A DNA stretch of 64,000 nucleotides from assembly GCA_947259165.1 (NCBI GenBank), contig CAMYKY010000001.1, forward strand, positions 1-64,000, in the 5' to 3' direction. The translations under genes were made by a program, and so were the position numbers. This DNA is from an uncultured Acidobacteriota bacterium (GTDB lineage Bacteria > Acidobacteriota > Vicinamibacteria > Marinacidobacterales > SMYC01). The stretch's first letter is position 1; the number at the start of each line of letters is the position of its first letter. The notes beneath the pieces were generated by a model. That model saw only the letters and a program-made list of their open reading frames with translations, did no database searches and was not told where the DNA came from. Shown here piece by piece: positions 53,630 to 63,581 of this stretch.

Positions 53630-54340
53630 TCATCTGACTACCTGCTCCGTGCCTGAGGCTTTTGCGGCTCGCGGGCCAAACAACGCCGTCCCGACGCGAA
53701 CGAGCGTCGCGCCTTCTTCAATGGCAACTTCGAAATCGTGGCTCATTCCCATGGACAGCTCGCTTCCCAAAAGGCCGCGCTGTTGACCTTCGCTCGAGAG
53801 CTCGCGCAGACGACGAAAGTAAGGGCGCACCTCCTCCGCATCGTCGAAAAAGGGTGGGAGCACCATTAGGCCATCAACGCTGAGATGGGAGCACTTGTCG
53901 AGCTGTTCGAGCGTCGGGAGGAGCTGGTCCTCCGGAAGGCCGTGTTTCGTTTCTTCACCGGCAAGGTCGACTTGGACGAGCACTGACTGTACTTTGTCCT
54001 GCTCCGCCGCAAGGCGGTCGATGCGTTGCCCGATTGCGGCGCTATCAACGCTATGAATGACGTCGATGATCTCCACCGCCTTTTTCGCTTTGTTCTTTTG
54101 CAGGTGACCCACGAGATGCCAGCGCACCGGCGCATCGAACGCAGGTTTCTTGGCCTCGGCCTCCTGGATCTTGTTCTCGCCCACATCCGTGGCACCGGCC
54201 TCAACGGCCTGGCTCATCTCCTCGACAGAGCGTGTCTTCGTCACCGCCACGAGTTTTACCGACGCCGTATCGCGCCCGGCTCGGTCCAGGGCTTGGTCCA
54301 TGCGGTCACGAATCTCCTCGAAACGCGCTGGAATGTCCAT
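53630..54340 (-). CDS. YggS-family pyridoxal phosphate homeostasis protein
   Basis: A 236-residue single-domain PLP-binding protein of the YggS/PLPBP family. LVAVTKTRSVEEM contains the PLP lysine (Lys35). Then come DVGENKIQEAEAK, WHLVGHLQKNKAKKAV, the IHSVDS strand and the phosphate-binding LSMGMSHDFEVAIEEGATLVRVGTALFG. It has no known enzyme reaction but controls PLP balance. It starts with ATG at 54340. Confidence 0.93.
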   Translation of the reverse strand: MDIPARFEEIRDRMDQALDRAGRDTASVKLVAVTKTRSVEEMSQAVEAGATDVGENKIQEAEAKKPAFDAPVRWHLVGHLQKNKAKKAVEIIDVIHSVDSAAIGQRIDRLAAEQDKVQSVLVQVDLAGEETKHGLPEDQLLPTLEQLDKCSHLSVDGLMVLPPFFDDAEEVRPYFRRLRELSSEGQQRGLLGSELSMGMSHDFEVAIEEGATLVRVGTALFGPRAAKASGTEQVVR

Positions 54341-54418
54341 GAGTTGTAGGCTCAGAGAATCAGAAGTCGTTATTGTAGCGCATTTTGGACGCCATGTGGG
54401 AATTACTCTACGCTTCGA

Positions 54419-54826
54419 TCATTGAAGCTTACGAGCCGACGAGGCTGGCGAATAGGTCGCACTGTAGGTTGGGGCTTCCCAGACTCGAACACGGCGCAAA
54501 GACACACCGTCAGGAAGCTTCTTCGCCAGCTCTTCGAAGAAGAACCGCGCCATGTTCTCCGTGGTCGGGTTCAACTCGTCAAAGGGCGGCAAATCGTTCA
54601 GGTGTCGGTGATCGTACGGCGCGACGACCTCTTTCAGCCGCTCCTCGAGCTCCAGGAAATCCATGACATAGCCCGACACGGGAAGGGCGTCCGCATCGGT
54701 GGCCACAAACACCTCGACGCGAAAATTATGACCGTGGAGCGGCTCGAGAGGCGCTTTGTAGCCGCGCAGCTGGTGCGACGCGGAGAACATCGTCTCGATC
54801 GAAATCTCGTAGTTAGCTCTCGTCAT
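54419..54826 (-). CDS. queD: 6-carboxy-tetrahydropterin synthase QueD (PTPS family)
   Basis: A 135-residue PTPS-fold enzyme. The zinc ligands are seen in FSASHQL and LHGHNFRVEV, and the C-terminal ETMARFFFEEL-type helix is TTENMARFFFEELAKKL with WEAP near the end. QueD makes 6-carboxy-tetrahydropterin for queuosine. The usual catalytic Cys before the second His is not obvious, so a related PTPS subgroup is possible. The ATG at 54826 overlaps the end of the helicase gene by 14 bases. Confidence 0.85.
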   Translation of the reverse strand: MTRANYEISIETMFSASHQLRGYKAPLEPLHGHNFRVEVFVATDADALPVSGYVMDFLELEERLKEVVAPYDHRHLNDLPPFDELNPTTENMARFFFEELAKKLPDGVSLRRVRVWEAPTYSATYSPASSARKLQ

Positions 54827-56819
54827 CGAAAGACTCAGGAGAAGCTTCGGGGGAAACTTCGAAAAAACGCACGACATCTGCGCGATCGTGCGTCAATCGG
54901 AAGGGCGGCAAGCTCGACACAAATCGCTCCCCGTAGCCGCTCGTGGAGACGCGGCTGTCGAGGACGGCCACGACGCCGCGGTCGGTTCGTGACCGGATGA
55001 GGCGACCGAGACCTTGTTTGAGAGACAGGATTGCCATTGGAACCTGATAATCGGCGAACGCGTTGCCGCCGGTACTCGCGACCAAATCGATGCGTGCGGA
55101 AACCAGCGGATCGCCCGGTACCGCAAAGGGAAGCTTGTCGACGATGACCAACGAGAGTTGCTCGCCCATGACGTCGACGCCCTCCCAAAAACTCGATGTC
55201 GCCAAGAGCACCGCGCCAGGCGCGGCGCGAAAGTTGTCGAGGAGCTCCGCCCGCGGCGCCTCGCCCTGAACGAACAACGGAAACGGCAGATTTCCTTCTA
55301 GCGCCCGCCGCACCGCGTGCAGGTTGGCGAAACTCGTGAACAGCACGAAGGCGCGACCGCGGCTCGCCATCAACAGCGCTCGAATCTCAGCGACGGCGTT
55401 TTGCAAGAAGGCAGAGTCGCGGGGAGCGGGAAGATGCCGTGGCACGTAGAGCAAAGCTTGTTCTCGATAGTCGAACGGGGACGCCAAGAGCTGACACCGT
55501 TCGGTGCCGACGCCGAGACGGGCACTCATGTACTCGAACGATTCGTCCACGGCCAGCGTTGCACTCGTCATGACGACCGTGCGCTTCTTTGCCAAGAGCG
55601 TTTCTTGGATGAGAGGCGCGACGTGGATCGGTGACGATCGAAGCGCAACAGATCGCTCCCGACTTTCGCACCACGACACCGATTCTGGATCGGCAGCGTC
55701 GAGAATCGTCCGCAGATCGAGCTCAATCTCACCCGTGCGCCGAACGAGGGCGATGGTGAGCTCATCAGGATTTGGGATCCCGCCCAAATCGGCTCGCACT
55801 TTCGTGAGCTGTTTGAGAAGCGCCTCTCGATAACGCTCCTGGGGGGCTGTCGCCGCCCGAGGTCGTATTCGGTAACGCTCATCTTTCGCTCGGTACGTTT
55901 CGAAGAGCTCGTGGGCCACGCTTTTCAGCCGCCGAAGCTCGACGCGCGCCTCGGACAGATGCTTGCCGGTGGCACGGCTGTCCCAGGCAGCCTCGGTATC
56001 GCGGGCGAGCTCCTCGATTCGAACCGTACTGACGACGACCCCAAAATATTGCGTGGCCACACTCTCGAGCTGGTGCGCCTCGTCGAGCACAAGGTAGTCG
56101 TAGTCTGGGATGACCTCTCCGTAGGAGCCCTCGCGAACCATCAGATCGGCGAAGAGGAGATGATGGTTCACGATGATGATGTCGCTTTCGGCGGCGCGCT
56201 GGCGAAGCTTCGTGACGTAGCAACGATCGAACTCCGCACACTCCTTGCCAGTGCAATTCTCGCTCCGGGCGGAAATCCCCTTCCAAAAATCGAGACGGTC
56301 GGGCACCCCCGGAATCTCCGCGCGGTCACCGATCTTGGTCACGCCGGCCCACTGGCGGAGCGAATCGAGATGGCTCGCCTCTTCGAAGAAACGAAACGAC
56401 GGCTGCATCGAGAATTGAGCGAAACGGGTCAGGCACAAATAGTTCCCACGCCCCTTCATGAGGCTCGCGGTGAATGGAACTTTCATCGCCTTGCGCAGCA
56501 GGGGAATGTCTTTGTAGAAGAGCTGCTCTTGGAGGTTCTTCGTTCCCGTCGAGATCACCACTCGCTGCCCAGAAAGAACCGCGGGCACCAGATAGGCGAG
56601 CGTTTTTCCCGTCCCGGTCCCCGCCTCCACGAGGAGCTCCCCCCCATCGCGAAAAGCGTCGGCGACCGCACCCGCCATCTGCTGCTGGGACCCACGAGAC
56701 TCGTACCCCGGAAGGGCCGCCGCGAGAGGGCCGTTAACGCCCAAAAGACCGACGACGTGGTCTCGGTCCAGTTTTGCGAGGCCTCGCTCCCGCGGGGTGA
56801 CACCGGGGGTTTCTATCAT
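54813..56819 (-). CDS. DinG/XPD-family ATP-dependent DNA helicase
   Basis: A 668-residue superfamily 2 helicase. It has Walker A VEAGTGTGKTLAYL, a Cys set for a 4Fe-4S cluster (GNYLC, then ENCTGKEC and DRCYV), DEAH box YLVLDEAHQLE, and C-terminal motifs LFTSFANLHAVRRAL, SSFWEGVDVMGE and QGLGRLIRSRTDRG. DinG unwinds forked DNA and R-loops with 5'-3' polarity. It overlaps the queD-like gene. The gap upstream to 57016 (about 196 bases) shows no feature. Confidence 0.92.
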   Translation of the reverse strand: MIETPGVTPRERGLAKLDRDHVVGLLGVNGPLAAALPGYESRGSQQQMAGAVADAFRDGGELLVEAGTGTGKTLAYLVPAVLSGQRVVISTGTKNLQEQLFYKDIPLLRKAMKVPFTASLMKGRGNYLCLTRFAQFSMQPSFRFFEEASHLDSLRQWAGVTKIGDRAEIPGVPDRLDFWKGISARSENCTGKECAEFDRCYVTKLRQRAAESDIIIVNHHLLFADLMVREGSYGEVIPDYDYLVLDEAHQLESVATQYFGVVVSTVRIEELARDTEAAWDSRATGKHLSEARVELRRLKSVAHELFETYRAKDERYRIRPRAATAPQERYREALLKQLTKVRADLGGIPNPDELTIALVRRTGEIELDLRTILDAADPESVSWCESRERSVALRSSPIHVAPLIQETLLAKKRTVVMTSATLAVDESFEYMSARLGVGTERCQLLASPFDYREQALLYVPRHLPAPRDSAFLQNAVAEIRALLMASRGRAFVLFTSFANLHAVRRALEGNLPFPLFVQGEAPRAELLDNFRAAPGAVLLATSSFWEGVDVMGEQLSLVIVDKLPFAVPGDPLVSARIDLVASTGGNAFADYQVPMAILSLKQGLGRLIRSRTDRGVVAVLDSRVSTSGYGERFVSSLPPFRLTHDRADVVRFFEVSPEASPESFDDES

Positions 56820-57015
56820 GTTCGCGGACAGTGCTCGACGCGCGGGGGCGCGAAATCCATCACTGTTTTGATCCCCCTCCGCACGCTCGGCTGCTTGTGC
56901 TCACAAGAAGGTGATCCGTCGAATACCATCCCATATTAAGACGAAATCAGAGGGCCGAATCCTCCCCCGAGCTCTCGATTGCCAGCAACGTGTCACGAGG
57001 CCGCCCCGCGACGCA

Positions 57016-58305
57016 TCATGGGGACGCCGAAGACTCCGCCGTGCCACCCACCGTGTCTGGATACAGGGGGAAATCGGAGGAGAGCTCGCGAACGTCGCCA
57101 GCGACCCGGCCCAGCTCGTCTTCACTGTCACGAGCTCTGAGCGCCCGGGCAATCAAACGCCCAACGCGCTGCATTTCGGGTTCTTTCATACCGCGCGTCG
57201 TCAATGCGGCCGAACCGATGCGGATTCCACTCGCAACGAGAGGCGGCCTCTTGTCGAAGGGAATCACGTTTTTGTTGACAGTGATCTCGGCTTTTTCGAG
57301 CGCGGCCTCGCCCTCTTTGCCGGTAATCTCACTCGCGCCGACGTCGATGAGAAGCAGGTGGTTGTCGGTGCCACCCGAGACCAGCCGGAAGCCCTCCTCG
57401 AGCAGAACCTCTCCAAGAGTCTTCGCATTGAGAACAACCTGCCGGGCATAGTCTTTGAACGAGCTTTGGAGTGCCTCGCGCAGGCACACGGCCTTCGCCG
57501 CGATGACATGCACGAGTGGCCCGCCCTGAATCCCCGGAAACACCACCCGATTGAGATCCTTTTTGTACTCCTCGCGACACAAAACGAGGCCACCCCTCGG
57601 GCCCCGCAGCGTTTTGTGGGTCGTGGAGGTCACAAAGTCCGAGTGAGGTACCGGGCTCGGATGCTCGCCACCCGCCACGAGGCCCGCGATGTGCGCCATA
57701 TCGGTCACCAGCTTGGCGGACACGGAATCGGCAATCTCTCGCATGCGTCCGAAGTCGATAACCCGCGGGTACGCACTCGCGCCCGCCATAAGGATCTTGG
57801 GTCGGTGCTCCTTCGCGAGCGACGCCATCGCGTCGTAGTCAATCTGCTCCGTGGCCTCGAGCACACCGTACGGCACGACCTGATAGAAGCGACCGGAGAA
57901 ATTCAGAGGATGGCCATGCGTCAGGTGGCCGCCATGAGCCAGGTCCATCCCCATAAAAGTGTCGCCCGGCTCGAGAAGCGTCATGAAAACCGCCATATTC
58001 GCCTGGGTTCCGCTATGGGGCTGAACGTTCGCGTGCTCGGCGCCGAATAGCTCAGTGGCACGCGCGATCGCGAGTCGCTCGACGACGTCGACGAGCTGGC
58101 ATCCGCCGTAGTACCGACGACCCGGGTAGCCCTCGGCGTACTTGTTGGTGAACACCGAGCCCGTCGCCTCGAGAACGGCCGGGCTCGTAAAATTTTCGGA
58201 CGCAATGAGCTCGAGACCGTCGGACTGCCGTCTCAGCTCGGCCGAGACGGCTTCGCCAATCTCTGGGTCCACGTCGCGCAGCGATCCGCCAAAAGTCGTC
58301 AACAT
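57016..58305 (-). CDS. glyA: Serine hydroxymethyltransferase GlyA
   Basis: A 429-residue PLP enzyme that converts serine and tetrahydrofolate to glycine and methylene-tetrahydrofolate. It shows [53 protein letters not shown] and the PLP lysine in [12 protein letters not shown]. The C-terminus after about 410 is divergent. It starts with ATG at 58305, opposite to the grpE gene, with 134 bases between. Confidence 0.97.
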   Translation of the reverse strand: MLTTFGGSLRDVDPEIGEAVSAELRRQSDGLELIASENFTSPAVLEATGSVFTNKYAEGYPGRRYYGGCQLVDVVERLAIARATELFGAEHANVQPHSGTQANMAVFMTLLEPGDTFMGMDLAHGGHLTHGHPLNFSGRFYQVVPYGVLEATEQIDYDAMASLAKEHRPKILMAGASAYPRVIDFGRMREIADSVSAKLVTDMAHIAGLVAGGEHPSPVPHSDFVTSTTHKTLRGPRGGLVLCREEYKKDLNRVVFPGIQGGPLVHVIAAKAVCLREALQSSFKDYARQVVLNAKTLGEVLLEEGFRLVSGGTDNHLLLIDVGASEITGKEGEAALEKAEITVNKNVIPFDKRPPLVASGIRIGSAALTTRGMKEPEMQRVGRLIARALRARDSEDELGRVAGDVRELSSDFPLYPDTVGGTAESSASP

Positions 58306-58439
58306 TTCGAGCCTATCTTAGCGGGACGTGGCATTGGGGTGCCACTATCACATATGCCTGAATTCGTGTAAACTAATAGTGTTTTCTCAGTCAAAGGACA
58401 ATCTTCGCCTACGCCCGGAAGCCCTGGGAGTCGTTGAGC

Positions 58440-59288
58440 TTGGAAAAACAAAAAGACGAGGTCCCAGCGGACAATCCCGAAATGCCAGACCCCGCAAAGA
58501 CGCGGCCTGAAGTGTCCGCAATCCCAGAGGAAGCCGAGATCATCGAGATCGTCGATGAGGGCGCTCCGCCGGAACTTCCCGAGCCCATCCTACCGCTCGA
58601 GCCGCCCCGACGCGTGGACTCTAGCTTTCCCAAGGAAGCGCTCGATCAGATTCGAACGCTCAAAGGCCAGCTCGAGCGCAAAGACAAACAAATCGAGCAA
58701 GTTATGGAGGCCTACCGTTCGAAGAAATCCGAAACGGAGAAACTTCGTGACCGTATCGAGAAGACCGAGCGCCGTCGGTTCGAGCAATCCAAAGGAGATT
58801 TCATCGCTCGATTCGTCGAGGTCCTCGACAACCTGGACCGGGCGATCGACTCCATCGAGCAAAGCTTCGACGCGGATTCCGTTCTCCAGGGCATCATGCT
58901 CGTTCGTTCGAGGCTCGTCCAACTGTTGAAAACAGAGGGCCTGGAAAAGATCTTCGTCCGCGGGCAGCCGTTCGATCCCATGCACAGCGAAGCTGCCGAA
59001 ATGGAAGGCGTGCCCGACGAGGAGCACGACGGCGTCGTCCTCAAGGAGCTCCAACCCGGCTACATGCTCAAGGGATCGCTTCTGCGTGCAGCTCGGGTCG
59101 TTGTGGGCCAATTCGGCGCTGACGCGGCCGCGGCCGCGGCCAACAGCGAAGCCACGACCGAAACAAGCGCGCCCACGGTCGAGCTGGCCGAGATTAACGA
59201 AAGTGCCGACGGCGAAAGCTGGGAGACCGACGAAAGCCCCCCCGAGCTCGAGTTCAGTGACGACGGGCTGGATTTCAGTAACGAGTAA
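58440..59288 (+). CDS. grpE: GrpE-type nucleotide exchange factor with long terminal extensions
   Basis: A protein of about 282 residues. Residues 65-220 fit GrpE: a long coiled coil (RKDKQIEQVMEAYRSKKSETEKLRDRI), then FVEVLDNLDRAIDS, VRSRLVQLLKTEGLEKI, PFDPMHSEAAEM and a beta-wing end with LLRAARVVVGQ. GrpE exchanges ADP on DnaK. The N-terminal 60 and C-terminal 60 residues are acidic low-complexity extensions not seen in E. coli GrpE. GGGAG lies 9 bases before the TTG at 58440; a TTG at 58434 is closer. No dnaK or dnaJ lies nearby. Confidence 0.85.
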   Translation: MEKQKDEVPADNPEMPDPAKTRPEVSAIPEEAEIIEIVDEGAPPELPEPILPLEPPRRVDSSFPKEALDQIRTLKGQLERKDKQIEQVMEAYRSKKSETEKLRDRIEKTERRRFEQSKGDFIARFVEVLDNLDRAIDSIEQSFDADSVLQGIMLVRSRLVQLLKTEGLEKIFVRGQPFDPMHSEAAEMEGVPDEEHDGVVLKELQPGYMLKGSLLRAARVVVGQFGADAAAAAANSEATTETSAPTVELAEINESADGESWETDESPPELEFSDDGLDFSNE

Positions 59289-59335
59289 AACGGCTTGCGG
59301 CATTGGGCATTCGGTCGCCGCTAGTCGAGCCTCTC

Positions 59336-61303
59336 TCACCTTTTCTCCAGGTTGAGTCGGTACAGACGGATCGCGGTATCTCGGTGGCGGCGGTTCAGTC
59401 TCGTCAACTCCTCATATTTGAGTACCAGTTGATTTAGGCCCGGCCTCAGCGTTTGGGCCGGCATCGACCAACGGTGGGTTTCGCGCTCGGATTTGTAGCT
59501 CAGCTCACCCAGATCATTCCCGTTCAACGTCAGCGTCAAACCTCCAGCAGCGCCAGCAGCGCCGATTATCAGCTCGGCGCTCAGGTCACTTACCTCGTCG
59601 AGGATAAAGAAGATCTCCGACTCATCGCCGCGAGACAGACGCGACGTCTCGAAGGCGCCGGGAGTTGGCGGGTACCAACCCTCACCGAAGTTGGCCAAAT
59701 CTCCGGCGCCCATTGAGGCGCGCTTGCGGTTGCGTGGGAAGGTGCTCGGCATCAGAGTTTCGCGCTCCGGGACCTGGTACACAACGATCCGGTCCCCAAG
59801 AGCTCCATCGTTGTCGAACCGGGCGACCTCGCGCAGCCCGCGAGTCGAGAGCACAGGAGGGTAGCCGGACACCAGCACCCAATCGAAGTTCCCAACGAAT
59901 TGTTTCTCTTCGACACCTATCCGATGGACTCGATAGGACTCTGGATCGAGGCGCGGCGTGTTTTGGTCTTCGAGCACACGGCTACCAACCGGCAGATTCG
60001 ACACTACCCACGCAGCCGCATCTTCAGCGGGCGTTTGCCGGTGCACACGGCGCCAGAGGTCGAACGACCCCATCAACGGCCCGGCGACGAAGGCGAGCCC
60101 TAAAGCCACGCGCGCCCACGTCGGGATCCGGTGCGACGCGCGATCGAAAGCGTCGGCAGCGAGAAGAGAAATCGCGGGGAGCAGCACAAGCGCGTGCCGC
60201 GGGTAGGAGCGATCGAACAAAGAGAACACGAACCAGTAGCTCACCGGATACGCGAGCAACACGAGGAGCCTCTTGTCGAGCAGAGTGAGGGCTCTGGCCG
60301 ATGCTCCTAACGCGGCCAGCGCTGCAACGATTCCAACACCTCGAGTTGCATCCTGCAGGGAGAGCTCGAGCGGAGCGTTGAGTTGTGCGGCCTGGTAGTA
60401 GCCCACATGCATCGATAAACCGCGAACGAAGGCCGACGCGTTTAAAAGGGTGTAGGGGCTCGCCACCAGGAAGGTCACGCCCGAAAGAGCGAGACCCCAC
60501 AACCAAGCAACGAGATCACGACGCGGGTTTGGACCCAAAAGCCAAGCGAGAAAGAACGGTCCGAGCGCAAAAACACCGGTGTATTTGATCGCGGTCGCGA
60601 GTCCGACGGAGGCTCCAGCGAGCAAGTACGCGGCGCGGGTCCTCGATCCCGACGGCTCCAACAAGCGCAGCGACACCATCAGTGACGCGCTCACGAATAG
60701 CATGAGCATTAGATCCGGGTTGACCACCGCCGATTCGCGAAACGCGAGCGGCGACAGCGCGACCAAACTCCCAGCCAACGCAGCGCTCGGCAACGACATG
60801 AACGCTCGGCCGATCCAAAAGACAAATCCCGCGGCGAACACTCCGGCGGTTAACGTCATCAGACGTGCACCCAGATAGAACCCCGCGCGAGGAAGCTCCG
60901 GGATGGCTCGACCCGTGGCCACCATGTGGGCCTTTGCCGGCAGCATCTGCAAGTAGAAATGCAGCCCCGGGTAGCCCGGATGACGATGGTCCCAATCACC
61001 CATCCGAATCATCTCGAGCACGTTCTCAACGACTTCGCCTTCGTCCGGGCCTGCGTAATGCTCGACGTCGTGCAACGCGATCGGCCACCTCAGGACGAGT
61101 GCCAAGACGATCCCGGTCGCGCTCAGCCCAGCTGCCGCACGGGTCGAGACCGACGACGCCGACACGGGTGCGACCGTGATTGGGAGTTTCTTCCGGTAGA
61201 CACCGGCAAGCCATAGCGCGAGGCCACCGAGCGAAGCGAGATAGCCCCCTGCGCCGGTAACAAGCGCCACCAGAAGCAGCGCCGAGGCTACCGCAAGCAG
61301 CAT
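59336..61303 (-). CDS. GT39-like membrane glycosyltransferase
   Basis: A 655-residue protein with about 11-12 membrane helices and a C-terminal beta-rich domain. After the early helices comes EHYAGPDEGEVVENVL, the acidic DE-type loop of PMT/ArnT (GT-C) enzymes, then HPGYPGLHFYLQML. It would transfer a sugar from a polyprenyl carrier to a lipid, glycan or protein on the outer side. It ends the minus-strand group with the two GDP-sugar enzymes, five bases after the upstream gene, so it probably uses sugar made in this group. Confidence 0.82.
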   Translation of the reverse strand: MLLAVASALLLVALVTGAGGYLASLGGLALWLAGVYRKKLPITVAPVSASSVSTRAAAGLSATGIVLALVLRWPIALHDVEHYAGPDEGEVVENVLEMIRMGDWDHRHPGYPGLHFYLQMLPAKAHMVATGRAIPELPRAGFYLGARLMTLTAGVFAAGFVFWIGRAFMSLPSAALAGSLVALSPLAFRESAVVNPDLMLMLFVSASLMVSLRLLEPSGSRTRAAYLLAGASVGLATAIKYTGVFALGPFFLAWLLGPNPRRDLVAWLWGLALSGVTFLVASPYTLLNASAFVRGLSMHVGYYQAAQLNAPLELSLQDATRGVGIVAALAALGASARALTLLDKRLLVLLAYPVSYWFVFSLFDRSYPRHALVLLPAISLLAADAFDRASHRIPTWARVALGLAFVAGPLMGSFDLWRRVHRQTPAEDAAAWVVSNLPVGSRVLEDQNTPRLDPESYRVHRIGVEEKQFVGNFDWVLVSGYPPVLSTRGLREVARFDNDGALGDRIVVYQVPERETLMPSTFPRNRKRASMGAGDLANFGEGWYPPTPGAFETSRLSRGDESEIFFILDEVSDLSAELIIGAAGAAGGLTLTLNGNDLGELSYKSERETHRWSMPAQTLRPGLNQLVLKYEELTRLNRRHRDTAIRLYRLNLEKR

Positions 61304-61307
61304 CGAA

Positions 61308-62255
61308 CTATTCTCTGCGACGCCAATCGTTTAGTAAATCTTCGAGGGTTTCTTTGAGCGAAAAACGAGGTGCCCACCCCGTGTCGGCAAGAAGACGGCT
61401 GACGTCTCCCACGACCAACGGGGCATCGAGCGCATGGTAGCGCTCGGGATCGACCTTCACTTCCACGTGCACGGTTGAAAGCTCGATGAGCGTGTCGAGC
61501 ACTTCCTGGATCGAAACCGCCTCGCCGCGGCCCACGTTGTAGGCCCGCCCCGGCTCGCCACTCTCGACGATCGCGGAATACGCGCACGCGACGTCGCGCA
61601 CATCCAGAAAATCGCGCCGGGCGGAAAGGTTCCCGACGTGGATCTCTGGAGCCCTCGCGCCTTTTTCGACTTCGGCGACCTGACGTGCAAAGCTAGAACA
61701 AACGTACACGTCCGCCTGTCCAGGCCCAGTGTGGTTGAACGAGCGCGTCCAAAAGACCGGCAGCCCCCCAGAAAGGAAATAACTCTGGCCGAGGAGCTCC
61801 TGAGACGCTTTGCTGACCGAATAAGGTGTCAATGGTTTCTGGTCGCGGTCTTCGGAAATGGGCTGCTCGGTCTCGTCTACTTTCCCGTACTGCTGAGCCG
61901 ACCCGACGAGGAGAACCTTGGGAGCAGCCCCGGTCGCTTTTGCAGCCTCCAAAAGGTTCTGCGTTCCCAGAATATTGGTCTCGAGGGTCTTGCGTGCATA
62001 TTTCAAAGAACTCTCGGGATTGGAAAACGCCGCCAGGTGATAGATCGCATCCGGTGCGAGCCGCGCCACCGCGCCACCGAGCGCATTGTCATCGAGAAGG
62101 TCCGCCCCTTCGATTACGTCGACGCCGTCCAACGAGATCCCGTCGTGATAGTCGTTCGGGTGCACGAGTCCCAACACGTCGTGACCGATATGTTTCAACT
62201 GATACGTGAGATGACGGCCGACAAACCCGGCCGCACCGGTTACCAGACAACGCAC
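61308..62255 (-). CDS. NAD-dependent epimerase/dehydratase, GDP-4-keto-6-deoxymannose reductase (Rmd)-like
   Basis: A 315-residue short-chain dehydrogenase with NAD site VTGAAGFVGRHL, the catalytic Tyr-x3-Lys in TPYSVSKAS and the Ser in GSAQQYG. SFNHTGPGQ and LDVRDVACAY are typical of the GDP-mannose 4,6-dehydratase/Rmd branch. Next to a Gmd-like enzyme it would reduce GDP-4-keto-6-deoxymannose to GDP-rhamnose. It is followed by the glycosyltransferase and preceded by an R1-end remnant. Exact stereochemistry cannot be read from sequence. Confidence 0.83.
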   Translation of the reverse strand: MRCLVTGAAGFVGRHLTYQLKHIGHDVLGLVHPNDYHDGISLDGVDVIEGADLLDDNALGGAVARLAPDAIYHLAAFSNPESSLKYARKTLETNILGTQNLLEAAKATGAAPKVLLVGSAQQYGKVDETEQPISEDRDQKPLTPYSVSKASQELLGQSYFLSGGLPVFWTRSFNHTGPGQADVYVCSSFARQVAEVEKGARAPEIHVGNLSARRDFLDVRDVACAYSAIVESGEPGRAYNVGRGEAVSIQEVLDTLIELSTVHVEVKVDPERYHALDAPLVVGDVSRLLADTGWAPRFSLKETLEDLLNDWRRRE

Positions 62256-62317
62256 CTAACGTCCTGCCCCAGAAGTCCAGAACATGAATCCCGGATATAC
62301 CCTCGTCTCCACGCCTC

Positions 62318-62372
62318 GCCAGCGAACAAATTGACCTAGAGCTTCATGCCAACTTATGAGGCAGTCCACTAG
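62318..62372. repeat. R1 repeat, decayed right half
   Basis: From GCCAGCG at 62318, 55 bases run to CAGTCCACTAG, close in length and end to the 57-base right arm of R1. The middle is decayed. The TAG stop of the Gmd-like gene (62369-62371) is part of the terminal CTAG. Confidence 0.35.
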
Positions 62373-63331
62373 TCGAGCTCCGCTCTCCAGTAGTCGAGCA
62401 TATCCTTGAGCGTCCGTTCGTAGGGAATGGATGGCTCCCATCCGGTCGCCTTGTGGAACTTCGATGCGTCCCCGAGGAGCACGGGAACGTCCGAGGGACG
62501 AAGCCGCTCCGGATCCTCCCGGACTTCGACCTTCACGCCTGACATCTCGATCAACTGGTGGAGGACGTCCTTAATGCAATAGTCCGTCCCACTACAAATG
62601 TTATACGCCTCTCCCGGCTCACAGTTGCCGTCGAGTGCTAACCAGTACGCGCGGACGATGTCGCGCACGTCGGTAAAATCACGCCGGGCTTCCAGGTTGC
62701 CGACGTGGATGATGGGAGGTTTTTTCCCTTTTTCGATCGCGGCCAGTTGTTTCGCGAAATTCGAAGACACGAACACGTCACCGCGTCTCGGACCATCGTG
62801 GTTGAACCCCCGTGTGCGAACGACCTTCATTCCGAAGCTCTGACAATATTGATAGCCGAGATAGTCCTGCCCGACCTTGCTCACTGCGTACGGGGACAAC
62901 GGGCGCAAGGGGTTCGTTTCTTTGATCGGAAGCTCGCTCTCATAGACCATCCCGTATTCCTCACTCGAGCACGCGATCTGGATCCACGGGTCGATATCCA
63001 GAGCCCGCACCGCTTCGAAAATATTGAGCTGGCCAAGAATGTTCGTCGTGAGCGATTCGGCAGGCGCGTTCCATGACGAAGGAACAAAACTTTGTGCCGC
63101 CAAATGGAAGATTCGATCGGGCTCAGCCCGCTCGATGAGTTTTTTGACGGAAGTCAGATCCCTCAAGTCACATTCGATCAGCTGAACCTTGGACTCGATG
63201 TCACGGATGTTCTCCATCCGACTCCGCCACCTCATCGTGCCGAAAATCTCCGTGTCTCGATGCTCCGTCAAGATGTACTCGGCGAGATGGCTTCCTGCGA
63301 AGCCGGTGATTCCGGTTATCAGTGCGCGCAA
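62369..63331 (-). CDS. GDP-mannose 4,6-dehydratase-like SDR enzyme (Gmd-like)
   Basis: A 320-residue SDR with ITGITGFAGSHLAEY, Ser-Ser-Glu in ACSSEEYG, catalytic SPYAVSKVGQDYL, RGFNHDGPRRGDVFV and FTDVRDIVRAYWLAL, matching Gmd-type dehydratases. It would make GDP-4-keto-6-deoxymannose from GDP-mannose. The next gene is the probable reductase. The stop codon lies in an R1 repeat end, so the last residue or two may be a replaced end. Confidence 0.86.
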   Translation of the reverse strand: MRALITGITGFAGSHLAEYILTEHRDTEIFGTMRWRSRMENIRDIESKVQLIECDLRDLTSVKKLIERAEPDRIFHLAAQSFVPSSWNAPAESLTTNILGQLNIFEAVRALDIDPWIQIACSSEEYGMVYESELPIKETNPLRPLSPYAVSKVGQDYLGYQYCQSFGMKVVRTRGFNHDGPRRGDVFVSSNFAKQLAAIEKGKKPPIIHVGNLEARRDFTDVRDIVRAYWLALDGNCEPGEAYNICSGTDYCIKDVLHQLIEMSGVKVEVREDPERLRPSDVPVLLGDASKFHKATGWEPSIPYERTLKDMLDYWRAELD

Positions 63332-63581
63332 TTGCTTATCTCCTTCATCCAGAGTCGCCGGCTTCCCGCTGTGGCTAGCTCATCGCCCAAATGAGCATTG
63401 TTGCCGCGCGCCTCGGCGATGGCGCGACCCCGAGCGGCGTCCTAGCTCACTTCGAAGGCCTTGTTCGCAGGGGCGCGCTCAGTGTCATCCGCGTCAATAT
63501 CAGCCGAGCAGTGTAGCACGATGCGAGGGGGAGGACTCTTCGGCGCGTCGGAAACAGCGTCCCGGGTCGGCGAGCACGGGC